A stretch of DNA of 64,000 bases from assembly GCF_017874255.1 (NCBI RefSeq), contig NZ_JAGGLD010000001.1:558001-622000 (forward strand). The letters run 5' to 3'. Position numbers and translations under genes: made by a program. The notes below the pieces were generated by a model, which worked only from the letters and a program-made list of their open reading frames with translations, ran no database searches and had not been told where the DNA came from. Below are positions 52,959 to 62,913 of this stretch, one piece after another; positions within the stretch are counted from its first letter, which is position 1; every line of letters starts with the position of its first letter. The stretch is from Paenibacillus shirakamiensis. Its GTDB lineage: Bacteria; Bacillota; Bacilli; Paenibacillales; Paenibacillaceae.

Positions 52959-53922
52959 CTCTTTACTGAATATGTTGTTGCTTCATCCGGGAGAATATAT
53001 GTCAGGTGAAGAAATTAGCCGTAGACTTTCCATCAGTCGTACTGCGGTGTGGAAGCAAATTAACAAATTAAGAGAGGCGGGGTACGAATTTGAGGCTGTA
53101 TCGCGAAAAGGGTACCGATTACTGCATCGCCCAGCCCGTCTTGATACAGTATCTATTATGTTAGGCATGCAGACAAAGCGATTCGGCCGCAATCTCAAGT
53201 TGCTGGAGACGACGACATCCACGCAAGAAGAAGTAAGGCGCAATGCTGAAATAGGAGCGGCTGAGGGAATGCTAGTTATTGCGGAAGAGCAGACACTTGG
53301 AAGAGGAAGACAAGGTCGGAGCTGGTTTTCTCCTCCCGGTAAAGGCGTGTGGATGAGTCTTTTGCTAAGGCCAGACCAATCTTTGGCTTGTGCCCCTCAG
53401 CTTACGCTCCTTACAGCTGTAGCAGTATGCCGAGCTATACGTACACTAACCCAGATTGATGCGGGCATTAAGTGGCCGAACGATCTTCTTGTGAATGGGC
53501 GGAAAATTAGTGGCATATTATTAGAATCAGTAGCCGAGGATGAGCGAATTCGATATTGTATTGCGGGTATCGGGATCGATGTAAATATGGATCTTGAAGA
53601 TTATCCCGAAGAATTAAGAACGAAAGTCACATCGCTTAAGCTTGAGCAAGGTGCAGAAGTAGACAGAGCCGCACTTATAAGTGCAATACTACAGGAATTA
53701 GAAACCTTATATGATTTATATCAAGAGGAAGGATTCTCGCCTATTGCGCATTTGTGGGAAGCGCTATCTGTGACATTGAATCGTGAGGTAACACTCCATT
53801 CAGGCAGTCAAATTGTACAAGGCTACGCCGTAGGTCTAGATTCATCAGGTGGACTTATTGTACAGAACGAAGAAGGTAAGAAGGTAACTGTATTTTCTGG
53901 AGAAGTTCAGTTGAATACGTGA
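52948..53922 (+). CDS. birA: biotin operon repressor / biotin-protein ligase
   Basis: 324 residues: an N-terminal winged helix (GEEISRRLSISRTAVWKQIN) and a ligase domain with GRGRQGRSW and KWPNDLLVNGRKISGILLE, then a C-terminal SH3-like domain. It biotinylates carboxylases and represses bio genes. ATG 52948 is preferred over 52942 because AAGGTGG ends at 52938. Confidence 0.93.
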   Translation: MENNSLLNMLLLHPGEYMSGEEISRRLSISRTAVWKQINKLREAGYEFEAVSRKGYRLLHRPARLDTVSIMLGMQTKRFGRNLKLLETTTSTQEEVRRNAEIGAAEGMLVIAEEQTLGRGRQGRSWFSPPGKGVWMSLLLRPDQSLACAPQLTLLTAVAVCRAIRTLTQIDAGIKWPNDLLVNGRKISGILLESVAEDERIRYCIAGIGIDVNMDLEDYPEELRTKVTSLKLEQGAEVDRAALISAILQELETLYDLYQEEGFSPIAHLWEALSVTLNREVTLHSGSQIVQGYAVGLDSSGGLIVQNEEGKKVTVFSGEVQLNT

Positions 53923-53941
53923 AATAATTGACGTCCCATGG

Positions 53942-54200
53942 TATACTGAGCACATGAGGCGGTATCGGCTTGACCGAACTGCACTTGTACCTGCTTTGGA
54001 TGCGCAATGGACCTAACTGAATGATTCGTCGACTTTTGACGTTGGATTCTGCTCTGAGCCGAAAGGACCGAGACAGAAGGGACGAACGTTGTAACTCTTC
54101 TAATGGACTTTCGGACTTTTTAGTATTCGTACTGAATTTTAGTGCTGCTAAAAGGTTCTTTTTGTTGTGTAAGCGGGAAACCCAAAAGGAGATGTTAACC
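53942..54200 (+). promoter_or_regulatory. long structured panB leader with tandem GACCNAACTG motifs
   Basis: The 278-bp gap between birA and panB has TATACT at 53942 but no good -35. GACCGAACTG (53972-53981) and GACCTAACTG (54010-54019) repeat 38 nt apart, the first beside a TCGG/CCGA stem; a third related GACCGAGACAG lies near 54067. Tandem conserved elements upstream of panB recall the pan RNA motif of Firmicutes; I cannot confirm the fold. The open frame through here (54021 onward) is not convincing as protein. Confidence 0.4.
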
Positions 54201-55067
54201 TTGGCTAAACAAGCACTGAACATTGTGAAAATGAAAAAAATGAAACAAGATGGCGAGAAGCTAACCATGGTCACTGCCTATGATTACCCATCTGCAAGTT
54301 TGGCGGAAGCTGCTTCCGTAGATATGATTTTAGTCGGAGATTCATTAGGAAATGTAGTACAAGGTCAAGAAACCACGATACCAGTTACCATAGATGATAT
54401 GGTCTACCATACACTTTCTGTGCGTAGAGGTGCCACACATACCTTTGTTGTTGCAGATCTGCCTTTCATGACTTACCACGGAAGTATTGATGAGACTATG
54501 AGGAATGTAAGACGCCTGATGCAAGAAGGCCTAGCACATGCCATTAAAATGGAAGGCGGTATGGAAATCTGCTTGGCTGTAGAAAGTATTGTCAAAGCTG
54601 GAGTTCCTGTCATCGGCCATATTGGGCTTACACCTCAATCCTTGAATCAAATTGGCGGATACCGTATTCAAGGGAAAACAGCAGAAGATGCACGCAGACT
54701 ATTGGAGGATGCCAAAGCACTGGAGCGGGCTGGAGCTTTCGCTATTGTGCTTGAGCTAGTAACCGAAGAGGTGGCGGCAGAAATCAGCAAACAACTGACC
54801 ATTCCAACGATTGGCATTGGAGCAGGCAGATTCTGTGACGGTCAAGTTCTGGTATATCATGATATTCTGAAATATGACCCTAACTATAGAGATAAGAAGT
54901 TTGTAAAAACTTTTGCAGATATTGGAGCGCAAATTCGTCAAGGACTTGAAGAGTACGTGAGTGAAGTGAAATCAGGCCAATTTCCAGCACAGCAACATGT
55001 ATTCACTGCGGATGAAAATGTAATTCCTGAGCTTTATGGACGCAGAAAGGCGGAATCACGGGCATGA
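54201..55067 (+). CDS. panB: 3-methyl-2-oxobutanoate hydroxymethyltransferase
   Basis: 288 residues. KLTMVTAYDYPSA, VGDSLGNVVQGQ (metal Asp), and GHIGLTPQS are PanB motifs. First step of pantothenate synthesis. TTG 54201 follows AAAAGGAG (54185-54192); the in-frame ATG at 54192 lies on that site. The frame extends to 54021 without a ribosome site. It overlaps panC by ATGA. Confidence 0.94.
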   Translation: MAKQALNIVKMKKMKQDGEKLTMVTAYDYPSASLAEAASVDMILVGDSLGNVVQGQETTIPVTIDDMVYHTLSVRRGATHTFVVADLPFMTYHGSIDETMRNVRRLMQEGLAHAIKMEGGMEICLAVESIVKAGVPVIGHIGLTPQSLNQIGGYRIQGKTAEDARRLLEDAKALERAGAFAIVLELVTEEVAAEISKQLTIPTIGIGAGRFCDGQVLVYHDILKYDPNYRDKKFVKTFADIGAQIRQGLEEYVSEVKSGQFPAQQHVFTADENVIPELYGRRKAESRA

Positions 55068-55969
55068 AGGTAATTGGTGAAGTCCAAGTACTTCGGGAGA
55101 GCGTGAGACAAGAACGTAACGCAGCAATGCGCCAAGGGCGGGAGATATCCGTAGGTCTGGTTCCTACAATGGGCTTTTTACACGAAGGGCATGCCAGTCT
55201 GCTTCGAGAAGCACGTGCAAAAAATGATCTAGTCGTACTAAGCATTTTTGTAAATCCAATTCAATTCGGACCTAACGAAGATTTTGAGCGATATCCCCGA
55301 AATGAACAAAGTGATTTGGCACTAGCAGAACGTGAAGGTGTAGATATTGTATTTATTCCTAGTGTAGTCGAGATGTATCCCAAACCTGCGAAGACTCGAA
55401 TTGTAGTCTCAGAGTTAACTTCAAGCTTGTGCGGTGCATCAAGACCGGGACATTTTGATGGAGTAACCACTGTCGTCTCCAAGTTGTTCCACTTAGTTGC
55501 GCCAGATTATGCATACTTCGGTATGAAAGATGCGCAGCAAATTGCGGTCATTCAGCAAATGGTTGAGGATCTAAATTTTGATGTAACCATTGAAGCCTGT
55601 CCTATTGTAAGAGAAGAAGACGGACTTGCGTTGAGTTCCAGAAACGTGTATCTTAGCTCTGAAGATCGGAAACAGGCTTTAATTTTGTCCGATTCTTTAC
55701 AACAAGTTCAACATGATCTTCAAGGAGATCAGAAGGTGACAGCGACAGAACTTGTGGAACGGGTAACAGGGTTGATTAGATCCAAACCCTTAGCCAATAT
55801 TGATTATGTTCAAGTACTCGAGTTCCCTACTCTAAATGAAATAGGCCGTGATGTGGATTTGAGACATGTTGAGCATGATGTAATTGTGGCTGTTGCAGTT
55901 AAATTTGGAACGACGCGCCTTATTGATAATGTTGTTATATCTTCCAAAGGAGTGCCTGTCCATGTATAG
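55064..55969 (+). CDS. panC: pantothenate synthetase
   Basis: 301 residues. [14 protein letters not shown] (HIGH-like), [14 protein letters not shown], and SSRNVYLS match PanC. It joins pantoate and beta-alanine. ATG 55064 overlaps the panB stop; the stop overlaps panD by 8 nt. Confidence 0.94.
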   Translation: MKVIGEVQVLRESVRQERNAAMRQGREISVGLVPTMGFLHEGHASLLREARAKNDLVVLSIFVNPIQFGPNEDFERYPRNEQSDLALAEREGVDIVFIPSVVEMYPKPAKTRIVVSELTSSLCGASRPGHFDGVTTVVSKLFHLVAPDYAYFGMKDAQQIAVIQQMVEDLNFDVTIEACPIVREEDGLALSSRNVYLSSEDRKQALILSDSLQQVQHDLQGDQKVTATELVERVTGLIRSKPLANIDYVQVLEFPTLNEIGRDVDLRHVEHDVIVAVAVKFGTTRLIDNVVISSKGVPVHV

Positions 55970-56345
55970 AACAATGATGAAATCCAAGATACACCGGGCT
56001 ACGGTAACCGAAGCCAATTTGAATTACGTAGGAAGTATTACCATTGATGAACAGTTGATGGAACAAGCGGACTTATTGGAGAACGAGAAGGTTCAAATTG
56101 TTAATAATAATAACGGGGCGCGTTTGGAAACCTATGTAATCACAGGACCTAGAGGTAGTGGTGTTATCTGCCTTAATGGGGCTGCCGCACGATTGGTTCA
56201 GCCGGGGGATAATGTGATTATCATCTCATATGCTCAAGTCTCGAAGGAAGAATTGAATGGATTCAAGCCAACGGTTGTATTCGTGGATGAATGCAATCAT
56301 GCAGTGGAGACGGTTCAGCAAGAACTCCATGCTACAATCCGTTAA
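55962..56345 (+). CDS. panD: aspartate 1-decarboxylase
   Basis: 127 residues. Self-cleavage site YVGSITID with Ser25 forms the pyruvoyl group; [15 protein letters not shown] and [14 protein letters not shown] are conserved. It makes beta-alanine. ATG 55962 follows AAAGGAG; upstream in-frame starts lie inside panC. Last gene of panBCD. Confidence 0.95.
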   Translation: MYRTMMKSKIHRATVTEANLNYVGSITIDEQLMEQADLLENEKVQIVNNNNGARLETYVITGPRGSGVICLNGAAARLVQPGDNVIIISYAQVSKEELNGFKPTVVFVDECNHAVETVQQELHATIR

Positions 56346-56483
56346 AGTAGAAAACTTTTGACAAGTCATACATCTAGGCGTCTGCTATGTAATTAATCCC
56401 TTGAGGAATGAAAAAGCCTCTTTGAACAAAAAATGAATATAAGGGTCGCTACACTTCTCGATTTCATTTTCGTTTAGGGTGGG

Positions 56484-57122
56484 ATGCAGATGATGTTTCA
56501 ACACGTATTTGCGGAAATGAATGAAATGCTGGATGACATTGCTCGAAGATATCCGATAGCTGAGGGAGTTGACAAACAGGAACTCAGCCAGAAATGGCAG
56601 ACGCTAAAGACGATGAGTGATGGAATTATTGAGGAATGGCTATCATTTGAAGAGAAAATGAGCGAGATTCGAAAGGGGTGGGGTCTTCCGGAGTCAGGAG
56701 CCCCTGCTGAACTTCCAGAGATGAGCTCACCTGACTTTATTAAAGGTCAAGGGTACTACAAATTGAATATGTATCCGCAGGCAGCAAGACATTTTAAACT
56801 GTCGACGGAGCAGTTCAAGGACAGTCTTCTTGCCCATATTTATTTGGCTATGTGTCATTTGAATACAGAAGATTTTCCTGAAGCTGGGAGACACTTCCAA
56901 TGGGTTCTTCCCCTTACCAGTAATAAAAGGCTTCGCTCCATCATCTACAATGCATTGGGATGTGTAGAAGCTAAGATGAGTCAAATGGACAGAGCTCAGG
57001 AATACTTCACTCTTGCTCATCATATGGATCCTTCTTTTCCTGAACCTTTGGCTAATCTTAATGTGTGTCTTCAGAAAAGAGGCTGTCTCCAATATGGAAG
57101 TCAGCTGGCATCACTCATGTGA
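56484..57122 (+). CDS. TPR-repeat protein between panD and dinG
   Basis: About 212 residues, with tetratricopeptide-like repeats (YYKLNMYPQAARHFKLS, FPEAGRHFQWVLPL, MDRAQEYFTLAHHMDP). Function unknown. In-frame ATGs at 56484, 56490 and 56493 follow AGGGTGGG (56476-56483); the later ones are better spaced. B. subtilis has no TPR gene here. The 138-nt gap before it shows TTGACA at about 56354 without a -10 in place. A terminator follows. Confidence 0.7.
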   Translation: MQMMFQHVFAEMNEMLDDIARRYPIAEGVDKQELSQKWQTLKTMSDGIIEEWLSFEEKMSEIRKGWGLPESGAPAELPEMSSPDFIKGQGYYKLNMYPQAARHFKLSTEQFKDSLLAHIYLAMCHLNTEDFPEAGRHFQWVLPLTSNKRLRSIIYNALGCVEAKMSQMDRAQEYFTLAHHMDPSFPEPLANLNVCLQKRGCLQYGSQLASLM

Positions 57123-57140
57123 CCCGAATACCTAATAAAG

Positions 57141-57180
57141 CGGTGCGCTAACCTCATGGGATTATGCGCATCGTTTTTTT
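57141..57180 (+). terminator. intrinsic terminator
   Basis: CGGTGCGC and GCGCATCG around a 17-nt loop, then T7. Confidence 0.75.
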
Positions 57181-57289
57181 ATTTTATCATTTATGAATGC
57201 GAATATCTGTTTGTACTTGATTAATTTCCAAACGGATGAATCTCTGGTATGCTGGTATAGAGACTGGAACGAAAGGGATTTGACTAAAC

Positions 57290-60148
57290 ATGAAATATGC
57301 CGTTCTCGATTTTGAAACAACGGGTAACCAGTCCTCTGATGAGATTATTCAAGTGGGACTTGCTATTATAGATCATGATCTAACTATTAATAAAGTGTAT
57401 TCTTCCTACGTCAAACCGGGATTATCCATTCCTCCATTTATCACACAACTTACAGGAATTACAGAAGAAGATGTGGCATCGGCTCCTGTACTTGACGAAA
57501 TGATGGTTGAGTTGGTGCCTTTATTAGATGATGTAGTGTTGGTCGGTCATAATGTAGCTTTTGATTTTAACTTTTTGCAATCTGCATTGGATCGTTCAGG
57601 TTATTTACCTTTTACAGGTCGTATTTTGGACACAATGGATTTTCTCAAAATTATGTTTCCTTCCTTGCCTTCATATCAACTTAGTTTGGTATCTGGTGAG
57701 TTTGGATTGCAGCATGATCGTCCACACCAAGCAGATAGCGATGCGCTTGCAACAGCGTTAATATTTTTGAAATGTCTGGAAGAAATTGATGCGTTACCTT
57801 TACTGGGCCTTCAACGATTATCAGATCTGTTCGCAGGCGAGGATAGCGATTTGGGCTGGTTTTTTGATGCGGCTCTAGAAGAAGCAGAGAAGAAGGCGGA
57901 TCAGTCCATTGAGGGGTTCACTTATTATCGTCAATTTGCTCTGAAGACGGAAGACTGGATGGACATTATGCCAGCCCGTAGCATTGAAGATGAGAATCCG
58001 CTTAAGGATCTGAATTTTGAACAATTCATGGATCAAGTCCGTTTGAATTTGAGTGCAAAACTTTCACATTATGAAGAACGTGAAGCTCAAAATATGATGC
58101 AAACCGAAGTGATGAAGGCATTTGATGAAGATAAACATCTGTTGATCGAAGCAGGTACAGGTACAGGGAAATCTCTAGGGTATTTGCTGCCATCCATTTA
58201 TCATTCCGTGAAGTCAGAGGAAAAAGTGATGATCAGCACGCACACGATTAACCTACAGGAACAACTTAGAGAGCGCGATATACCTTTGCTAACTGAGGTC
58301 GTGCCTTTTCCTTTTCGCGCGGCGATATTCAAAGGTAGACAGCATTATTTGTGTCTTCGCAAATTTGAACATAAAATTAACAAACGTGATTTCAGCTCTC
58401 CTAGAGAAGATGTGTTAACTGCTGCGCAAATGATCGTATGGTTAACGCAGACGGAGACGGGCGATGACGAAGAACTGAATCAAGGTAATAAGGGGTTAGA
58501 GTTCTGGGAGACAGTGGCTAGTGAATCCGATTCTTGTCTAGGACGGTCTTGCCCTTGGTTCCGCAAATGCTACTACCACAAAGCTAAGCACGAAGCGGGC
58601 ATAGCGGATGTCGTAATTACCAATCACTCCAAACTGTTCACTGATGTCAAAGCGGGTCATCAATTACTGCCATCTTACGAAAGACTTGTGATCGATGAAG
58701 CTCATCATCTTGAAGAAGTGGCGGGCAAACATTTAGGTATGAATATGAAATATTTTACTGTTGTTCATACCCTGACACGTCTATACAAAGATAGCCGGAC
58801 AGGACAGCTCTCTAACTTGAGAATGCAGCTGCAGAGTAGTCCATCTGAGAAGGCACAGGAGTGGGTAAGTGTAATAGATAGCATCATTCCTGATCTCATT
58901 GAGGTGAAAGAGCATTGGGATCGCCTAAGTGATCTCCTCTTTGCCTTGATGCCAGAACGCAGTGATGCTGCGCCAGGAGATCCGGGTCAGTTCGTCCTCA
59001 GACTCCACCCCACGAAGAAGCCAAAGAATTGGGAAGATCTCACGGATCAGGAGAACGTAATATTCATGACTTTGGGCACCATCATTCGTAAGGGTGAGCG
59101 TATGCTGAATGAACTTAAGGATGATGACGGCGGCTTTGGTTCGGAGAGTTTGATGACGGATTTAAGTGGTCTGTTCAAGGATTTAGCCTCAGAGCGAGAT
59201 CACATTCGGATGTTCATGAAGCTTGAGAATGAAGACACGGTCTATTGGATCGAGGGGAACGGACATTATCGCAGTCGTTCTTTGCAAATTTTCGCTGTTC
59301 CTGTTGAGGTAAGTGAACAACTCAAAGCGTATTTTTTTGATAAGAAAAAAAGTGTAGTCATGACCTCGGCCACACTCGCCGTAGACAAATCTTTTCAATA
59401 TATGATTGAACAGTTAGGGCTTAAAGAAGCTTTTGAACAAGACCGCGTCTTGACTTCGTTACTTCCCTCTCCTTTTAATTATAGAGAACAGGCCTTGTTA
59501 GTTATTCCTAGAGACTTTCCTAGTGTTAAGGGCAGCGTGGGTGACGATCATTTCGTAAATACGCTAGTCCAATCTTTAGGTAATGCAGCGATTGCCACAC
59601 ACGGTAGAATGCTTGTCTTGTTCACATCGTATCGTATGCTCAAACAAGTGTATGAACCACTCAAAGATATGTTATCTGCAAATGGGATTACGGTCATTGG
59701 TCAAGGGGTGGACAGCGGGAATCGCACCAAGCTAACGCGTCGTTTCCAAAGTCAGCAAGCTTCGGTACTCCTTGGAACGAACAGTTTTTGGGAAGGGGTC
59801 GACATCCCCGGCGATGCACTCACGAGCCTAGCTATTGTTCGCTTACCTTTCCAGCCACCGAATCACCCACTCATCGAAGCGAAAAGCGAAAAGCTTCAGC
59901 AGCAGAAAAAAAATCCGTTCATGAAGCTTAGTGTGCCTCAAGCGGTTATCCGATTCAAACAAGGATTTGGACGCCTCGTTCGATCCTCTCAAGACCGTGG
60001 TATTGTCATTGTCTATGACACCAGAATACTAGATTCATATTACGGAAAGTACTTTTTATATTCATTGCCCGGACCTAAAATGGAGCATATGCCGACCGAA
60101 CAAATGGTACCTCGGATCTCCGAGTGGCTGAGCGCAAGTCAGGTTTAA
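57290..60148 (+). CDS. dinG: ATP-dependent helicase DinG with N-terminal exonuclease domain
   Basis: 952 residues. DEDD exonuclease domain (DFETTG at residue 7, HNVAFDFNFL, HQADSDA) then a superfamily 2 XPD-like helicase: Walker A EAGTGTGKS, DEAHH, and TSATLAV. Between them, HYLCLRKF and SCLGRSCPWFRKC give four cysteines in the order of a 4Fe-4S cluster. B. subtilis has the same exonuclease-helicase fusion. ATG 57290; the ribosome site AAAGGGA is 11 nt upstream. Role in DNA repair or R-loop removal inferred from the family. Confidence 0.92.
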   Translation: MKYAVLDFETTGNQSSDEIIQVGLAIIDHDLTINKVYSSYVKPGLSIPPFITQLTGITEEDVASAPVLDEMMVELVPLLDDVVLVGHNVAFDFNFLQSALDRSGYLPFTGRILDTMDFLKIMFPSLPSYQLSLVSGEFGLQHDRPHQADSDALATALIFLKCLEEIDALPLLGLQRLSDLFAGEDSDLGWFFDAALEEAEKKADQSIEGFTYYRQFALKTEDWMDIMPARSIEDENPLKDLNFEQFMDQVRLNLSAKLSHYEEREAQNMMQTEVMKAFDEDKHLLIEAGTGTGKSLGYLLPSIYHSVKSEEKVMISTHTINLQEQLRERDIPLLTEVVPFPFRAAIFKGRQHYLCLRKFEHKINKRDFSSPREDVLTAAQMIVWLTQTETGDDEELNQGNKGLEFWETVASESDSCLGRSCPWFRKCYYHKAKHEAGIADVVITNHSKLFTDVKAGHQLLPSYERLVIDEAHHLEEVAGKHLGMNMKYFTVVHTLTRLYKDSRTGQLSNLRMQLQSSPSEKAQEWVSVIDSIIPDLIEVKEHWDRLSDLLFALMPERSDAAPGDPGQFVLRLHPTKKPKNWEDLTDQENVIFMTLGTIIRKGERMLNELKDDDGGFGSESLMTDLSGLFKDLASERDHIRMFMKLENEDTVYWIEGNGHYRSRSLQIFAVPVEVSEQLKAYFFDKKKSVVMTSATLAVDKSFQYMIEQLGLKEAFEQDRVLTSLLPSPFNYREQALLVIPRDFPSVKGSVGDDHFVNTLVQSLGNAAIATHGRMLVLFTSYRMLKQVYEPLKDMLSANGITVIGQGVDSGNRTKLTRRFQSQQASVLLGTNSFWEGVDIPGDALTSLAIVRLPFQPPNHPLIEAKSEKLQQQKKNPFMKLSVPQAVIRFKQGFGRLVRSSQDRGIVIVYDTRILDSYYGKYFLYSLPGPKMEHMPTEQMVPRISEWLSASQV

Positions 60149-60169
60149 CAACGCATAGGGGGAAAATAA

Positions 60170-60820
60170 ATGAAATCAGAGAAAATTTCAGATGCTGTTG
60201 TGCGTAGATTACCTGTATATCTGCGCTTTCTCAGTGAGCTGAGCATGAGGGAGGTGGCTACGGTCTCCTCTCAAGAATTAGGTCAGAAGCTGGATCTTAA
60301 TCCAGCTCAAATTCGCAAAGATTTGGCCTATTTTGGTGACTTTGGCCGTAAAGGGATTGGATATGATGTCTCTTATCTCATTGAGAAAATTCGTCAAATT
60401 TTAAATTTGGATCAACAGATTAATGTAGCTTTAGTGGGGGCAGGTAATCTAGGTCAAGCTTTGTCGAACTACAATACTTACCTCAAAGACAATATGAAAA
60501 TTGTGGCTGTGTTCGACGCCTCACCCTCTAAAGTGGGTCAGAAGATTAACTCCCTAACGATTCAGCCTATTGAAGATATGGTGGAGACGGTGCAGCGGCT
60601 AAAAGTACGGATTGGAATTATTACGGTTCCGGATGTGGAAGCGCAAAGAGTGGCGGATCAACTTACGAGTGCTGGCATCGAAGCCATCTTAAATTTTGCT
60701 CCCACCATTCTTAAAGTGCCTTCTGAAGTGCGACTGCACGCTGCGGATTTCACAACGGATCTCCTTAGTCTTGCTTATTATCTTGATAACGAAAAGGAGA
60801 ACGACAAACATGACGCATAG
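60170..60820 (+). CDS. rex: redox-sensing transcriptional repressor Rex
   Basis: 216 residues. N-terminal winged helix (SSQELGQKLDLNPAQIRKDL) and C-terminal Rossmann domain VALVGAGNLGQALSNY. It senses NADH/NAD and represses respiratory and fermentative genes. ATG 60170 follows AGGGGGAAA. It overlaps the next gene by 11 nt. Menaquinone and qcr genes in the window are natural targets but no Rex box was confirmed. Confidence 0.93.
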   Translation: MKSEKISDAVVRRLPVYLRFLSELSMREVATVSSQELGQKLDLNPAQIRKDLAYFGDFGRKGIGYDVSYLIEKIRQILNLDQQINVALVGAGNLGQALSNYNTYLKDNMKIVAVFDASPSKVGQKINSLTIQPIEDMVETVQRLKVRIGIITVPDVEAQRVADQLTSAGIEAILNFAPTILKVPSEVRLHAADFTTDLLSLAYYLDNEKENDKHDA

Positions 60821-62108
60821 ATGGTTAATTGAAAACGGTACATTTGTTGTACTTGAGGAAGGACGCTCCGTTATTCAGGGGTACATGCTTATAGAAGATG
60901 ATACTATTTTATATATAGGGGAGACTCGCCCTGAAGGTGAAGAAGAGACCTTTACTTATGATGGCAAAGGTCAACTATTTGCTCCCGGACTCGTGAATAC
61001 TCACGGACATGCAGCCATGTCGTTACTTCGTGGTTATGGTGATGATCTCAGTCTTCAGGTCTGGTTGCAAGAGAAAATGTGGCCGATGGAAGCCAAGTTT
61101 ACCTCTCGTGATGTCTATTGGGGCACAGCACTCTCCGTAGTCGAAATGCTTAAAGGCGGTACCACTACGTTTTTAGATATGTATGATCATATGGATCAAG
61201 TAGCGAAGGTAGTCGATGAATCTGGAATACGTGGTGTGTTGATGCGCGGTGCCATTGGGTTATGCCCTGAGGATGTGCAGCAGCAAAAATTGGATGAAGC
61301 AATACGTTTTGCTAAGGACTGGAATGGAAAAGCAAATGGCCGTATTACGACGATGATGTCACCCCATGCCCCTTATACATGCCCCCCAGCATTTATTGAA
61401 AAATTTGTACAAGCTGCGCATGACTTAGATCTTCCTCTACATACGCATATGTCCGAAACGGCTTCCGAGGTTGCACAAAATGTTGAGGAGTACGGACTAC
61501 GTCCTGTAGCGCACCTGGAGAAGTTAGGTTTTTTTACACGTCCCTCCATCGTGGCCCATGCTGTCCATCTCAATGATGAAGAAATTGAACGGCTTGCGGC
61601 TAACAAGGTAGCCGTATCTCACAATCCTGGGAGCAATTTGAAGCTTGCTAGTGGCATTGCTAGAGTAACTGACTTACTGAAGTCCGGTGTGAAGGTATCT
61701 TTAGGGACAGATGGTGCGGCAAGCAACAACAATTTGGACATGTTCGAAGAGATTCGTCTAGCTGCCCTCATTCACAAAGGATTTTCGGGAGATCCGACTG
61801 CCATTCCGGCTGAAGTGGCACTGAAAATGGGTACCATCTATGGAGCTGAATCAATCTATCTAGAGCGTGTAGGTCGCTTAAGTGCGGGAATGAAGGCCGA
61901 CTTTATAGCAATAGATACGGAACAAGCTCACTTCTTACCCCGTACTGACTATGTTTCTCACATGGTGTATTCTGCGGGCCCCAAAGATGTCCTTCATGTC
62001 TGGGTGAATGGAGAGCAAGTTGTAAAACAAGGCAACTGTCTAACGATTGATGAAGAACGTGTTCGCCATGAGGCACAGGCTTGTTTTGAAGGACTGCTTG
62101 CTCGTTAA
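60810..62108 (+). CDS. 5-methylthioadenosine/S-adenosylhomocysteine deaminase family amidohydrolase
   Basis: 432 residues, amidohydrolase metal site: VNTHGHAAM (HxH), HTHMSET, HAVHL and LGTDGAASNNNLD. Related enzymes deaminate MTA, SAH or aminodeoxyfutalosine. Because mqnA is present, a futalosine-pathway role (MqnX-like) is possible but not proven. ATG 60810 follows AAGGAGA; the longer frame to 60696 is inside rex. Confidence 0.85.
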   Translation: MTHRWLIENGTFVVLEEGRSVIQGYMLIEDDTILYIGETRPEGEEETFTYDGKGQLFAPGLVNTHGHAAMSLLRGYGDDLSLQVWLQEKMWPMEAKFTSRDVYWGTALSVVEMLKGGTTTFLDMYDHMDQVAKVVDESGIRGVLMRGAIGLCPEDVQQQKLDEAIRFAKDWNGKANGRITTMMSPHAPYTCPPAFIEKFVQAAHDLDLPLHTHMSETASEVAQNVEEYGLRPVAHLEKLGFFTRPSIVAHAVHLNDEEIERLAANKVAVSHNPGSNLKLASGIARVTDLLKSGVKVSLGTDGAASNNNLDMFEEIRLAALIHKGFSGDPTAIPAEVALKMGTIYGAESIYLERVGRLSAGMKADFIAIDTEQAHFLPRTDYVSHMVYSAGPKDVLHVWVNGEQVVKQGNCLTIDEERVRHEAQACFEGLLAR

Positions 62109-62142
62109 ATTTATGTATTCTAAGTGAAAGGAAGTTGAAGGC

Positions 62143-62628
62143 TTGAAGACTAGAACCAAGTGGATTCTGTTATCACTCATTGTGCTAAGTCTCATATTAA
62201 TCGGTATAAGCCGTTATTATATCTATGTCATGAAGGATCGCAATGCAGAGGAACAGGTCGCTTCAGCTGCCGCTGCTAAGGCTGTGGGACTTACGGAGAT
62301 TACGAAGACAGTCAAGTCTGTATGGGATGAAGTCATTTATGTAGTCATTGGAAAAGATGCTTCACAAAAAGAAATGTTCGTGTGGGTCAAAGATGGAAAG
62401 GTTCTATATCATGCGCCTTCTTCGGCAGGAACGAGTGAAGCGAAGATAAGAGCTATAATACAGCAACAAATGCCCAATATAACATTAGAACGCGTCATTC
62501 CAGGAATATATAACAATCAATATGTATGGCAAGTGTTCTATAAAGATGGGGATCATTATATGTATCGATTCTATAATTTTGCTGATGGGAAAGCGCTTGA
62601 AGATGTATTCACTCTACCGAATAGTTAG
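62143..62628 (+). CDS. YpmB-like membrane-anchored protein (DUF5590)
   Basis: 161 residues: an N-terminal anchor (WILLSLIVLSLILIGISRYY) then an extracytoplasmic PepSY-like domain. It matches B. subtilis YpmB in size and place after dinG. Function unknown. TTG 62143 follows AAAGGAAG. A perfect terminator follows. Confidence 0.78.
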   Translation: MKTRTKWILLSLIVLSLILIGISRYYIYVMKDRNAEEQVASAAAAKAVGLTEITKTVKSVWDEVIYVVIGKDASQKEMFVWVKDGKVLYHAPSSAGTSEAKIRAIIQQQMPNITLERVIPGIYNNQYVWQVFYKDGDHYMYRFYNFADGKALEDVFTLPNS

Positions 62629-62654
62629 AATAGATATAGTCTATAGGATAGTAC

Positions 62655-62688
62655 AAAAAAACCTTCCGGATTTCCGGAAGGTTTTTTG
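62655..62688. terminator. intrinsic terminator
   Basis: AAAAAACCTTCCGGA, loop TTT, CCGGAAGGTTTTTT. Works on both strands. Confidence 0.9.
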
Positions 62689-62820
62689 TATGGGCGAAAT
62701 ACGTCTAATTTCTGAACAATCCAGGAAATTGCTTAATTTTTCATATCTATGCATTCATAAATTTCGAAATCATATATATTCTGTGATATACTTTTTGGTA
62801 TACAAAAGTAAACACAAATA

Positions 62821-62844
62821 AGCGGATTCACCGCTATCTTTTTT
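62821..62844 (+). terminator. small terminator-like hairpin
   Basis: AGCGG, loop ATTCA, CCGCT, then ATCTTTTTT. It lies 70 nt before the next gene; the 130 nt between the two terminators hold a TATACT (62787) but no clear -35. Confidence 0.45.
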
Positions 62845-62913
62845 GAATCAACGATCTACTCGTATGTATTCCTTGCGCTATTCATTAACTTAATTTATAG
62901 GAGGATGTCTACT

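Noticed and set aside
54021..54200. N-terminal extension of panB
   Set aside because: No ribosome site and no match to PanB; the TTG at 54201 follows AAAAGGAG.
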